From an uncultured Clostridium sp. (GTDB lineage Bacteria > Bacillota > Clostridia > Lachnospirales > Lachnospiraceae): a DNA stretch of 14,815 nucleotides. The stretch is from the NCBI RefSeq assembly GCF_900547735.1, contig NZ_URHZ01000106.1, positions 1 to 14,815 on the forward strand. Direction: 5' to 3'. The notes under the pieces are model-generated. The model made no database searches, was not told the origin of the DNA, and saw nothing but the letters and a program-made list of their open reading frames with translations. A program made the position numbers and the translations under genes. This document shows, one piece after another, positions 6,553 to 14,585 of this stretch (position 1 is its first letter; every line of letters starts with the position of its first letter).

Positions 6553-8487
6553 ATGACCTGGAATATTGCGCCGGAAATTATTTCCCTTGTTTTTCTGGGA
6601 ATTGTCTGGGTATATTCGAGAACGGGGAGCCACCTGCCCTCGCTGAAAAACAAGACGTTCCAGATGTGCCTGCTCATCACGTTTGTTGCGATGCTTAGCA
6701 ATATCCTCTCAACGATCATGATTTATTACCTGGATGTGTTTCCTCTGTGGCTTGTCTGGACGGTGACCACGATCTATTTTATATTTACGCCTCTAATGGG
6801 GCTGGTCTATTTCTGCTATGTGATTGCTTTCATTTATGACGGAAGCAGACTCCTGAAATGGATTATCGGAATCGGGCTGGTTCCCGGCGCTGCCTACATA
6901 CTGCTTGTGCTGACCAACCCGTTTACCTGCATTCTGTTCTGCCTCAGCGAAGAGTGCGGCTATGCCAGGGGAGCACACGTTTTCATCACCTACGTCATCT
7001 TTTATATTTACAGCCTTGCCAGTCTTGCCGTGACAATCATGAACCGGCACAGGATGGAGCGGAAAGTATATAATATTCTGGCAGTATTCCCTCTTCTGGC
7101 CGTGCTGGTAATTATTATACAGCAGATCGACCCCGAAATTATCTTATCGGGATCGGCGGCTACCTGTGCAATGCTGATCATTTATCTTCATTTCCAGAAC
7201 CGGCAGATTACGAGGGACTATCTGACGAATGTGCCGAACCGCCAGGAACTTTTAGATATGCTGGGACTGCTGATTAAGAAGCATCCGGAAAAACAGTTTA
7301 CGCTGGCCGTCGTATCCCTCAGGGAGTTCCGGCAGATTAACAATATCTGCGGGCAGCACAGGGGAGACGGTTTTCTGAGGGCGGTATGCGGTTTTCTCTG
7401 CGAAATCGGCCCCCGCGACGGAGTCTACCGGTTCAGCGGTGATGAATTTGCCCTCCTGTTTACCAGGGAGAGCGATGAGGAGATAAAAAAGTGCCTTATT
7501 GCGGTCCGGGAACGGATGAGACAGCCATGGGAAGTTGCCGATTTCAGGTTTGTGCTTTCCACCGCCATGGGATTGATACACCGTACGCGGCCGGATTATA
7601 CACTTGAGACGGCTGTCAATTCGATTGAATATGCGGTGTATCAGGCGAAAAATGATAAAAACAGCTCCATCTGTTACTGCGATGAGGCCATGCTTGCAAA
7701 GCTGGACCGCAGACGCAGCGTGATTCAGATCCTGAAGGACGGGCTTGCAAAGCAGAGCTTTGAAATGTATTATCAGCCGATTTACTTCGTGAAGGACGGC
7801 AATTTCCGCTGCGCCGAGTCGCTGATGCGTTTAAACAACACGCCGATCGGTCCGATCTATCCCTCCGAGTTTATTCCTGTAGCGGAGGAAACGGGACTGA
7901 TCATCGAGATTACCTATGTTATACTCGACAAGGTGTGCAAATACATAAATGATTTGGAGGAAGCGGGGATTCATATGGATGCCATTCATGTGAACTATTC
8001 CGCAATCCAGTTTTCGGAACCGGAGCTGGCGGAGAAGACCCTCGAAATTATCAGGCGCAATAAAACGCCGATGTCAACGATCAAGATAGAATTTACGGAG
8101 AGCACGCTGGCGGAAAATACTGAAGTGGTAACGGAGTTCTGTGTGAGAATGAAAGAACATGGAATTACGGTGGGCCTGGATGACTTTGGAACGGGTTATT
8201 CCAATATTGCAACGGTATTAAACGTTCCGTTCAGCCTGGTCAAACTTGACAAGAGCCTGGTCTGGGCCGCGATGGAGAAAGACTCCGCTTACCATGCGGT
8301 GGAGTATATCATAAGCGCATTTAAAGCCCTGGGAATGAGTGTGGTTGCCGAGGGCGTTGAGACCGAGGAACAGAGAAAACTGGTGGTGGACTTCCATGTG
8401 GATCAGATACAGGGATTCTATTATTCCAGACCGATGCCGGGGGAAGAAATGAAGAAATTCATGCGCGAACACGGAAAGAACGGGTAG
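6553..8487 (+). CDS. Membrane-bound GGDEF-EAL cyclic-di-GMP protein
   Basis: This 644-aa protein has a multi-helix (about 7 TM) N-terminal sensor to about residue 220, then a GGDEF domain and an EAL domain. The cyclase active site reads SGDEF (295-299) instead of GGDEF and no RxxD inhibitory site precedes it, so cyclase activity is doubtful or reduced. The EAL domain reads ESL at 422-424 but keeps the metal and catalytic landmarks: NYSAIQF, IEFTES, DDFGTG at 543-548, Lys564 in VKLDKS and AEGVE at 599-603. Phosphodiesterase activity is therefore likely, possibly with the GGDEF domain as GTP sensor. ATG 6553 is chosen with GGAAGGTG upstream, 4 bp after the nth stop; an in-frame ATG at 6520 overlaps nth and lacks a good ribosome binding site. 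The next gene also encodes a 7TM sensor, so the pair may respond to related cues. Confidence 0.9.
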   Translation: MTWNIAPEIISLVFLGIVWVYSRTGSHLPSLKNKTFQMCLLITFVAMLSNILSTIMIYYLDVFPLWLVWTVTTIYFIFTPLMGLVYFCYVIAFIYDGSRLLKWIIGIGLVPGAAYILLVLTNPFTCILFCLSEECGYARGAHVFITYVIFYIYSLASLAVTIMNRHRMERKVYNILAVFPLLAVLVIIIQQIDPEIILSGSAATCAMLIIYLHFQNRQITRDYLTNVPNRQELLDMLGLLIKKHPEKQFTLAVVSLREFRQINNICGQHRGDGFLRAVCGFLCEIGPRDGVYRFSGDEFALLFTRESDEEIKKCLIAVRERMRQPWEVADFRFVLSTAMGLIHRTRPDYTLETAVNSIEYAVYQAKNDKNSSICYCDEAMLAKLDRRRSVIQILKDGLAKQSFEMYYQPIYFVKDGNFRCAESLMRLNNTPIGPIYPSEFIPVAEETGLIIEITYVILDKVCKYINDLEEAGIHMDAIHVNYSAIQFSEPELAEKTLEIIRRNKTPMSTIKIEFTESTLAENTEVVTEFCVRMKEHGITVGLDDFGTGYSNIATVLNVPFSLVKLDKSLVWAAMEKDSAYHAVEYIISAFKALGMSVVAEGVETEEQRKLVVDFHVDQIQGFYYSRPMPGEEMKKFMREHGKNG

Positions 8488-8488
8488 G

Positions 8489-8521
8489 GGCAGCAGGAAG
8501 TACAGAGGCTGCCGTAGGCAG
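8489..8521 (+). promoter_or_regulatory. Mutually exclusive small hairpins between GGDEF-EAL and kinase genes
   Basis: GGCAGC (8489-8494) can pair with GCTGCC (8508-8513). Alternatively CTGCC (8509-8513) can pair with GGCAG (8517-8521) over a three-base GTA loop. Both use the same middle arm, so only one can form. There is no T-run. This may be an RNA spacer structure tuning kinase translation, or chance. Confidence 0.3.
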
Positions 8522-8550
8522 AATAACAAAGGCGGGAAGGGGGGAGTTCA

Positions 8551-9912
8551 GTGGATATGGATCTCGTTTGCATCGCACTCAGAGTCACTATCACCTGCAT
8601 TGTGTTCGCCTGTGTTGTTTTTATCCCTCTTAAAAGCCGGTATAAGCGGAACACCATGCAGACATGGTTTCTGGTATCCCTGCTGATCTGCATCACGGTT
8701 ACGGTCACCATCCTGTTTCTGACGTCGGACCGTTATTTCAACAGATACAGTACATTTGGCATTCTGCTCTGGATTACACTGGCCGTGATTATTTTTCAGA
8801 TAAGTGTCCGGTGCAGCCGGCTGGAGACTCTTTTCCTGGTACTGGTGGTGCTGAACCTCTATGTCAATATCATGGTGGTGTCAAAGGTTATGGGGAAGGT
8901 GCTGCATCTTCCTTTTTCCTACGATTTCTCAAAGCTGATCTACGCAATGGCGGTGCTTGTCCTGTATATCCCCCTGCTTATCAGCCTGTTTGAAAATCTG
9001 TACAGGCGGGTGATCGAGATGAATGTCTCTTCCTCGCTCTGGCGCTTTATCTGGGCGATTCCGGCCCTGACCTATCTGGTTTTCTACGTCAAATTTATCA
9101 GTGATTACTGGAAAAAGCCGGTGCAGATGGGGACGGAGGACGTCATATTTACAATCCTCTGGTCCTTCACAACTTATGCGCTCTTTTGGGTGACGCTCCA
9201 GATGATTATCCAGACGCACGAGGGAATATCGGCGGCGGAACAGACAAAGCTCATCACGCTCCAGCTCAGGATGCAGGAGGCGCAGTATGAAAAACTTCTG
9301 GAAAACATTGAGAAGACCAAGAGGCTCCGCCACGACTGGAGGCACCATCTGATGACGCTGAACGGGATTGCCGAGAGCGGGGACACACGGGAAGTGAGGC
9401 GGTATCTAAAAGAACTGATTCCCGAATACGGAGCCGGGAAGGATATTACCCTGTGCCGGAATCATGTGGTCGATGTGATACTGCAGCACTATGCGGGAAT
9501 GGCCGAGAACTGTGGAATTGAGATGGAGGTTGCGGCGGACATTCCGCAGGAGCCCGGAATCCCGGATACGGATCTCTGCATCATCTTCGGCAATCTGGTG
9601 GAGAATGCGGCGGAGGCCTGTATCGGACAGAAGGAAGGCGCAAGGTACATTAAGGTCAGCGCCCGCATGAAAGGCCGTCAGTTGATTATCATGGTGAAAA
9701 ACACCCACGGCAATGTGATTGACAAGAGAAGCGGAATTTTTTATTCGACGAAACATGAGGGTGAAGGCGTGGGACTGCCGTCCGTAAGAAAAGTGGCGGA
9801 AAAATATCAGGGGATTATGAAAGCGGAGTATGACAAATCATATTTTACCGCCTATGTGATACTGAATGTAAAGGATGAACAGCGCGGACCGGACACGGCT
9901 GCAGTCAAGTAA
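8551..9912 (+). CDS. GHKL sensor histidine kinase, 7TM, AgrC/HPK10-like
   Basis: This 453-aa kinase has about seven hydrophobic segments (around 8-27, 37-57, 67-87, 91-110, 128-148, 160-182, 194-218), a coiled-coil linker, and the phosphoacceptor motif RHDWRHH with His261 of the HPK10 type. A GHKL ATPase follows, with N-box NLVENAAEA at 348-356 and G-box GEGVGL at 404-409. Such kinases usually sense peptides or other extracellular signals and phosphorylate LytTR regulators, but no LytTR gene is in this window; the nearest regulator is OmpR-type and on the opposite strand. GTG 8551 is taken as start with GGGGAG at 8541-8546 and a 4-nt spacer; ATG 8557, two codons on, is possible. It sits 63 bp after the GGDEF-EAL gene and ends the operon at a strong terminator. 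Confidence 0.88.
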   Translation: MDMDLVCIALRVTITCIVFACVVFIPLKSRYKRNTMQTWFLVSLLICITVTVTILFLTSDRYFNRYSTFGILLWITLAVIIFQISVRCSRLETLFLVLVVLNLYVNIMVVSKVMGKVLHLPFSYDFSKLIYAMAVLVLYIPLLISLFENLYRRVIEMNVSSSLWRFIWAIPALTYLVFYVKFISDYWKKPVQMGTEDVIFTILWSFTTYALFWVTLQMIIQTHEGISAAEQTKLITLQLRMQEAQYEKLLENIEKTKRLRHDWRHHLMTLNGIAESGDTREVRRYLKELIPEYGAGKDITLCRNHVVDVILQHYAGMAENCGIEMEVAADIPQEPGIPDTDLCIIFGNLVENAAEACIGQKEGARYIKVSARMKGRQLIIMVKNTHGNVIDKRSGIFYSTKHEGEGVGLPSVRKVAEKYQGIMKAEYDKSYFTAYVILNVKDEQRGPDTAAVK

Positions 9913-9953
9913 AAAAGGATTTCTCTTAATAAAATTTAAGGGAAATCCTTTTT
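9912..9953. terminator. Strong bidirectional terminator
   Basis: AAAAAGGATTTCTCTTAA (9912-9929) pairs with TTAAGGGAAATCCTTTTT (9936-9953) around a 6-nt loop: an 18-bp stem with one G:U. With A-run and T-run at the ends it works in both directions. It overlaps the kinase stop and lies 45 bp past the convergent response-regulator stop. Confidence 0.9.
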
Positions 9954-9997
9954 GCTTGTAAGATTGTCTGCTTACTATTGAGTAAACAGGGAAAAGA

Positions 9998-10684
9998 CTA
10001 TGGGACGAAACGGTACCCCAGGCCCCTGACCGTGACGATATGCTCCGGTTTTTGCCGGTTCTCTTCGATCTTGCCGCGCAGACGGTTGATGTAGACCATG
10101 ATGGCATTGTCATCGATAGCCACACTGGTGCCCCAAACATGCTCATAAATCATGTCCTTGGTAAAAACCTGTCCCGGATGTTTCATAAACAGGAGCATCA
10201 GACTGTTTTCTTTAGAGGAGAGCATAATTTCTTCCTCTCCCTTATAAAAGCGCATCGTGGAGGTGTTGTAAGAGAACGGCCCGCACTCTAAAAGATCGGA
10301 CTGGCCGAGGACCATATTCTTATTGCGGCGGATCAGCGCCTTGACCTTTGCGCCGAGAACCACGGGACGGAACGGTTTTGTGACATAGTCATCCGCACCC
10401 ACGGAGAGCCCGTACAGGGAGTCATAATCCTCGTTCCTGCCGCTTACAATCATCACGGGAGTCTGGATGCCCTGGCCGCGGAGCTTCTTGATTACCTCAA
10501 AGCCCTCCATGTCCCCCAGCGTGATATCCATGAGGATCATATCATAGGCATGGGTCTTTAAAAGGTTCAAAGCGGCATTCCCGCTGTCTGCAACCGTAGT
10601 CTCCAGATCATAACTGCGCATGATTTTTTCCAGTAACTTGTAAATTGCCGGATCGTCATCTACGATCAAAACTTTATCCGCCAT
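9998..10684 (-). CDS. OmpR-family response regulator with winged-helix output
   Basis: This 228-aa DNA-binding regulator has receiver residues Asp9/Asp10, phosphoacceptor Asp53 (ILMDITLGDMEG), Ser81 and Lys103 (TKPF), so it is phosphorylatable. The C-terminal winged helix ends in the family hallmark RGLGYRFVP and contains LSSKENSLMLLF and VYINRLRGKIE. The ATG complementary to 10682-10684 (MADKVLIVDDD) is chosen because GGGGGA lies just upstream; a longer frame to 10783 runs through the promoter and was rejected. It is divergent from the hybrid kinase at 10836, making these two the likely cognate pair, and the transporter at 13224 a likely target. A clear sigma-A promoter at 10755-10783 drives it. 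Confidence 0.93.
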   Translation of the reverse strand: MADKVLIVDDDPAIYKLLEKIMRSYDLETTVADSGNAALNLLKTHAYDMILMDITLGDMEGFEVIKKLRGQGIQTPVMIVSGRNEDYDSLYGLSVGADDYVTKPFRPVVLGAKVKALIRRNKNMVLGQSDLLECGPFSYNTSTMRFYKGEEEIMLSSKENSLMLLFMKHPGQVFTKDMIYEHVWGTSVAIDDNAIMVYINRLRGKIEENRQKPEHIVTVRGLGYRFVP

Positions 10685-10754
10685 AGTATCCCCCAAACCT
10701 TTTTTGTTTTCGCAGTGTGCCGGTTGAAAATCAGATGTACTTATTGCTGGAATT

Positions 10755-10783
10755 ATTATAATATTAAGGAGAGTGCAAGTCAA
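10755..10783 (-). promoter_or_regulatory. Promoter of the OmpR-family regulator gene
   Basis: On the minus strand TTGACT (10783-10778), exactly 17 nt, then TATAAT (10760-10755). This near-consensus sigma-A promoter should start RNA near 10748, giving a leader of about 65 nt. The -10 lies in a self-complementary ATTATAAT, so TATAAT also occurs on the plus strand (10757-10762), but without a convincing -35 for the kinase gene. Confidence 0.8.
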
Positions 10784-10799
10784 TCATATGCTGATATGA
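10784..10799. promoter_or_regulatory. 16-bp dyad abutting the regulator's -35, candidate operator
   Basis: TCATAT-GCTG-ATATGA is a 6-bp inverted repeat lying directly next to the minus-strand -35 box, within the divergent intergenic space, 36 bp before the hybrid kinase ATG. Its position suits a site that controls both divergent genes, for example autoregulation by the OmpR-type protein. Function is inference. Confidence 0.4.
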
Positions 10800-10835
10800 A
10801 AAATATGGCCGATACAGGTAAGAGAGGAATACAAT

Positions 10836-13061
10836 ATGGGGGAGCTTCGGAAACTGAGGGACAGCTTCATGAAAAAATTGAAGGATGACAAAAAGGATAA
10901 AAAATATATTGCCGCCTTTATGGCGGTTGTACTGCTCGTCGTGGTTTTTATGTTTTCCGCTCTTGGCTTCAGTATTTGGGAGGAGTATAAGAAGACGATT
11001 ATCGACAACCAGAAAAAACAGATGCTTCTGACGGCGCAGAGCCTGGGTGACAACCTGGAAATTTTTATCGAAGAATACGAGGCGGATCTGAACGCGCTCT
11101 GTACGATGGAATCCGAAAACCGTTGGATCGGAGGACATGAAGAATGGGATATCCTTCAGGGATATGTGGATTCCCATGAACGCTTTGTGTACGACGTGAT
11201 TGTGGAGGAGACCGACGGCACCGTTATCAAAAGTACAAAAGGCCGGCAGGTTGAGGAAGTTTTTTCGGTCACCGAGATTACCGACAACCTCAGTTTCCGT
11301 CAATGCAGGCTGGACGACGGGGAGATTTACCTGGTTCTCAGGATGGAACGCTGGGACGATACGTCTATTTCCATCGTAATAAATGAGACTGTTTATTACC
11401 GGTCCCTGATTTCGGGAATCCGCCTGGGAACCAACGGCTATGTCGTAGTGAAGGATTCGGAAGGAATCATTCTGATGCATCCGCAGAAGGAGCAGTGGGG
11501 CATCGACGTCATAGACGGACGCCAGAAGATGTATCCGGATAAGGACTTATCCAGTCTTGACAAGATGGTGGAGAGCCAGAACAAGGGCGAGGAGGGTGTC
11601 CTGGAATATTATTCCTACTGGTGGACCAAACCGGGAGCGCCGAGGGTGAAGAAAATCAGCGCCTATTCACCGGCCATCATTGGGGGAGGATTCCTGGTGG
11701 TGAGCGCCGTCATCGACTACAGCGACATCTACATTCCGGTCGCCGAGGGCTTTACAAAGCTGGCGCTGGTGTTTGTGGGAATCATGGCGGCCATCCTTAT
11801 CATGGCATTTTACATGGCAAAACTGCTGACGCAGAAGAAACGCGATACGGAGGAGATAGCCTATCTCCTGGAGCTGAACCGGATTTTGGAGTCCATGCAC
11901 CAGAGTGAGGAGAGGATCGCACACCAGCAGAGACTGCAGATTATGGGGACGATGACGGGCGGAATTGCCCACGAATTTAATAATCTTCTTACGCCGATTA
12001 TGGGGTATGCGGATTTGATGATGATGGATCTGCCGGAGGATTCGGAGCTGTATGACAGCGCTTCCGAAATATATGAGGCCTCGGCCAAGGCTAAGGAGAT
12101 CATTCAGCAGATATCCTCCCTGAGCCGCAAAAATATGGAGACGGCCTACAAAAATCTGGATGCGGCCAGGGTGTTCCGCCGGGCGCTCAAGATGGTGCAG
12201 TCCGTATGTCCGGCCAATATCCGGCTTTCGGATGAGATTGCTCTCCAAGATGAACATTTCCTCGGCAATGAGACCCAGATGAACCAGGTGATCCTGAATA
12301 TCTGTGTCAACGCCATCCATGCCATCGGCCATCAGGAGGGTGTCGTCACGGTCAGCGCCCGGGCGGCGGAATCAAAGGAGCTCGAAGAGTACCATCTGTC
12401 GGCGGTACCGGGGGACTGGGAGCATTATATCAGGTTAGATATCTCGGACAACGGCTGCGGCATGACCGAGGAGGTTTTAAAACAGATATTCGACCCGTTT
12501 TTTACGACCAAGAAAGGCGGCAAGGGGACCGGCCTCGGCCTTGCCCTGGTGGAGCAGATTATTACATCCCATAAAGGATTTATTTTCGTGGAAAGCCGCC
12601 CCGGCGAGGGCAGCACCTTCCATATCTATCTGCCCGTCAATGAAATGACGGAGGCGGAGGAGCAGGAGGACGCGGACGGGGAAGACAGGGATGGAAAACT
12701 TTTAAAACTTCTGATTGTGGATGACAATGCCAAAGTGCTTAAGCTTTTGGAAAAGAATTTTGGGAAATTAGGCGTCCTGGCGGTGCCCTGCATGACCTTT
12801 GAGGAGGCCAGAAACCTCTTGAAAACACAGGAATTTGATGCTGTGGCGGCGGAACAGAGCATAGGAGGCAGAAGCGCCGTTGACTTCTGCATGTCCATTC
12901 AGGGACAGAATCCGGGACTGATCCGTATCGTGATGACGGAACAGGTTACAAAGGAAATCCTGGAGGCCAAACAGAGGAAGATGATAGATGAATATATAGA
13001 TAAGCCGGTGTCGGATTCAGCCATATTAAAGGCCATAAGAGCAGTTAAAGCAAAATTTTAA
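10836..13061 (+). CDS. Hybrid sensor histidine kinase with Cache-type sensor and Glu-substituted receiver
   Basis: This 741-aa kinase has TM1 at about 24-47, an extracellular Cache-like sensor at about 48-308 (GTNGYVVVKDSEG near 198-210) and TM2 at about 309-330. A HisKA domain follows with His379 in GGIAHEFNN (NtrB-like), then a HATPase with Asn488/Asn492, DISDNGCGM at 535-543, FDPFFTTK and GTGLGL at 564-569. A C-terminal receiver occupies about 623-741. The receiver keeps Asp629/Asp630, Thr701 and Lys723, but the phosphoacceptor position is Glu673 (DAVAAEQS), so it cannot be phosphorylated normally. Cache sensors often bind small carboxylates or amino acids. ATG 10836 has GAGAGGA at 10822-10828 with a 7-nt spacer. 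It is divergent from the OmpR-type regulator and upstream of a citrate-type transporter, which suggests uptake control. Confidence 0.92.
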   Translation: MGELRKLRDSFMKKLKDDKKDKKYIAAFMAVVLLVVVFMFSALGFSIWEEYKKTIIDNQKKQMLLTAQSLGDNLEIFIEEYEADLNALCTMESENRWIGGHEEWDILQGYVDSHERFVYDVIVEETDGTVIKSTKGRQVEEVFSVTEITDNLSFRQCRLDDGEIYLVLRMERWDDTSISIVINETVYYRSLISGIRLGTNGYVVVKDSEGIILMHPQKEQWGIDVIDGRQKMYPDKDLSSLDKMVESQNKGEEGVLEYYSYWWTKPGAPRVKKISAYSPAIIGGGFLVVSAVIDYSDIYIPVAEGFTKLALVFVGIMAAILIMAFYMAKLLTQKKRDTEEIAYLLELNRILESMHQSEERIAHQQRLQIMGTMTGGIAHEFNNLLTPIMGYADLMMMDLPEDSELYDSASEIYEASAKAKEIIQQISSLSRKNMETAYKNLDAARVFRRALKMVQSVCPANIRLSDEIALQDEHFLGNETQMNQVILNICVNAIHAIGHQEGVVTVSARAAESKELEEYHLSAVPGDWEHYIRLDISDNGCGMTEEVLKQIFDPFFTTKKGGKGTGLGLALVEQIITSHKGFIFVESRPGEGSTFHIYLPVNEMTEAEEQEDADGEDRDGKLLKLLIVDDNAKVLKLLEKNFGKLGVLAVPCMTFEEARNLLKTQEFDAVAAEQSIGGRSAVDFCMSIQGQNPGLIRIVMTEQVTKEILEAKQRKMIDEYIDKPVSDSAILKAIRAVKAKF

Positions 13062-13092
13062 CAGTCTGAAAATTTAACGTCTTCCGGAGCAA

Positions 13093-13174
13093 AAAAGCCC
13101 GACCTTAACGTTTTTTAAGATTTCTCTTACATGAATTTAAGAGAGAGATTGGAAACGTGTAAGGTTGGGCTTTT
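13093..13174. terminator. Long two-tier terminator hairpin after the hybrid kinase gene
   Basis: GCCCGACCTTA (13097-13107) pairs with TAAGGTTGGGC (13160-13170) with one G:U. It continues as ACGTTT (13108-13113) with AAACGT (13153-13158) around a bulged G. An inner stem, TCTCTTA (13123-13129) with TAAGAGA (13138-13144), sits at the tip. It is flanked by AAAA on the left and TTTT on the right, so it can terminate in either direction. It separates the kinase from the transporter. Confidence 0.75.
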
Positions 13175-13179
13175 ATAAT
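13149..13179 (+). promoter_or_regulatory. Possible transporter promoter overlapping the terminator's 3' arm
   Basis: TTGGAA (13149-13154), a 19-nt spacer and a perfect TATAAT (13174-13179) that begins within the terminator's T-run. The spacer is longer than ideal, so help from an activator would be plausible. RNA would start near 13186, about 38 nt before the transporter ATG. Confidence 0.4.
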
Positions 13180-13223
13180 GGGCTTATAACAAAGAGATGA
13201 AAAAGAAAGAGGAGGAATAAAAC

Positions 13224-14561
13224 ATGAATGAGACCATGCTTGCTGCTTTAGGGTTTGCAACCATAATCATGATCATTGTTTTACTGCTGAGGAACGTTAC
13301 GGTTCCGGCCATCGCTTTTATCGGGGTATCCACTGTAACGGCGGCAATTCTTGTGCTGACAGGAACATTCACTGTCAGTGAGATGGGGGATTTTATTAAG
13401 AAAGGTGTTTCGGGCGTGCATTCCACCGCAGCGCTGTTTATTTTCTCCGTACTGTTTTTCGGGATCATGACGGATGCCGGCATGTTTGACCGTATTATCA
13501 ATGCCCTTATGAAAAAGGTGGGCAATAACGTAGTGGGTGTCGCCATGATGTCATGCATCATTGCCATGATAGGACATCTGGACGGGGGCGGCGCGTCCAC
13601 GTTCCTGATTACGATTCCAGCCATGCTTCCGGTTTATAAAAAGCTGAAAATGCGTCCGACCACGCTGCTTTTAATCTGCGTAACGGCGATGGGCGTTATG
13701 AACCTTCTCCCCTGGGGAGGACCTACGATGCGTTCCGCTTCCGTGCTGGGTGTGGAGGCAAACGTACTCTGGATGCAGCTTCTGCCGATGCAGATTGTCG
13801 GTATTGTAATCGCGCTTTTCACGGCCTTTTTCTGGGGAACTGTGGAGAAGAGAAGGGGCGCAGGGATCAACAGCACACTTGAGATTGAAGACACGGAGAT
13901 TACGGAGGAGACGGCAAACGGTGCGGAGCACAGTGAACTGGTGCGTCCGAACCTGTTCTGGTTTAATATCTGTCTGACCCTGGTGATTATCGTCTGTCTG
14001 ATTTTCCTTCCGGTGCCCTCCTACTTTACCTTTATGCTTGGTTGTGTTGCGGCCCTGCTGGTAAACTATCCGGGTGCAAAGCTGCAGAATAAGATTATCA
14101 AATCACATTCCGGTCCGGCCCTCATGATGGCGTCCACGATTCTCGCGGCAGGCGTGTTCCTGGGAGTTCTGGAGGAGAGTGAGATTATGAACCATATGGC
14201 CAACATCCTGGCCTCCTTTATCCCGCAGGCCATGGGACGGTTCCTGCCTCTGATTATCGGAGTCCTGTCCGTGCCGCTGACCATGATGTTCTGTACGGAT
14301 TCCTATTTCTACGGACTTCTGCCGGTTCTGATTGGAGTGGGAAGCAAGTTTGGGGTAGACCCGGCGCACATCGCCATCGCCATGGTAGTCTGCCGTAACT
14401 GTGCAACCTTCATAAGCCCTGTCGTACCCGCCACCTTCCTGGGTGTGGGACTCGCAGGCGTAGAGATTAAAGACCATATTAAAACAAGCTTCTTCTGGAT
14501 TTGGGGCGTGAGCCTTGTGTGCATGGTAGCCGGTCTTGTTCTCGGTGTAATAACGCTTTGA
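13224..14561 (+). CDS. CitMHS-family citrate/metal-citrate transporter
   Basis: This 445-aa polytopic membrane protein, with about 11-12 hydrophobic stretches, resembles the CitMHS family (CitM/CitH of Bacillus), which take up citrate complexed with divalent metal by proton symport. The sequence shows the family-like GHLDGGGASTF from Gly117 and NLLPWGGPTMRS from Asn160, and a hydrophilic central cytoplasmic loop around 210-240. Length is normal for the family (about 430-450). The ATG at 13224 follows GAGGAGGA at 13209-13216 with a 7-nt spacer, an excellent ribosome binding site. It is preceded by a terminator and possible own promoter, and lies behind a Cache-type two-component pair, as citrate transporters lie near CitST-type regulators in other Firmicutes. 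The actual substrate could be another tricarboxylate or dicarboxylate. Confidence 0.85.
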   Translation: MNETMLAALGFATIIMIIVLLLRNVTVPAIAFIGVSTVTAAILVLTGTFTVSEMGDFIKKGVSGVHSTAALFIFSVLFFGIMTDAGMFDRIINALMKKVGNNVVGVAMMSCIIAMIGHLDGGGASTFLITIPAMLPVYKKLKMRPTTLLLICVTAMGVMNLLPWGGPTMRSASVLGVEANVLWMQLLPMQIVGIVIALFTAFFWGTVEKRRGAGINSTLEIEDTEITEETANGAEHSELVRPNLFWFNICLTLVIIVCLIFLPVPSYFTFMLGCVAALLVNYPGAKLQNKIIKSHSGPALMMASTILAAGVFLGVLEESEIMNHMANILASFIPQAMGRFLPLIIGVLSVPLTMMFCTDSYFYGLLPVLIGVGSKFGVDPAHIAIAMVVCRNCATFISPVVPATFLGVGLAGVEIKDHIKTSFFWIWGVSLVCMVAGLVLGVITL

Positions 14562-14585
14562 TGACAAATTACTGATAGAAACTTA

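Noticed and set aside
10757..10762. Plus-strand TATAAT as the hybrid kinase promoter
   Set aside because: No acceptable -35 lies 16-18 nt upstream; it is the complement of the regulator's -10 palindrome.
10685..10783. Longer N-terminus for the OmpR-type regulator
   Set aside because: It runs through the TTGACT-17-TATAAT promoter; the receiver fold starts at MADKVLIVDDD.
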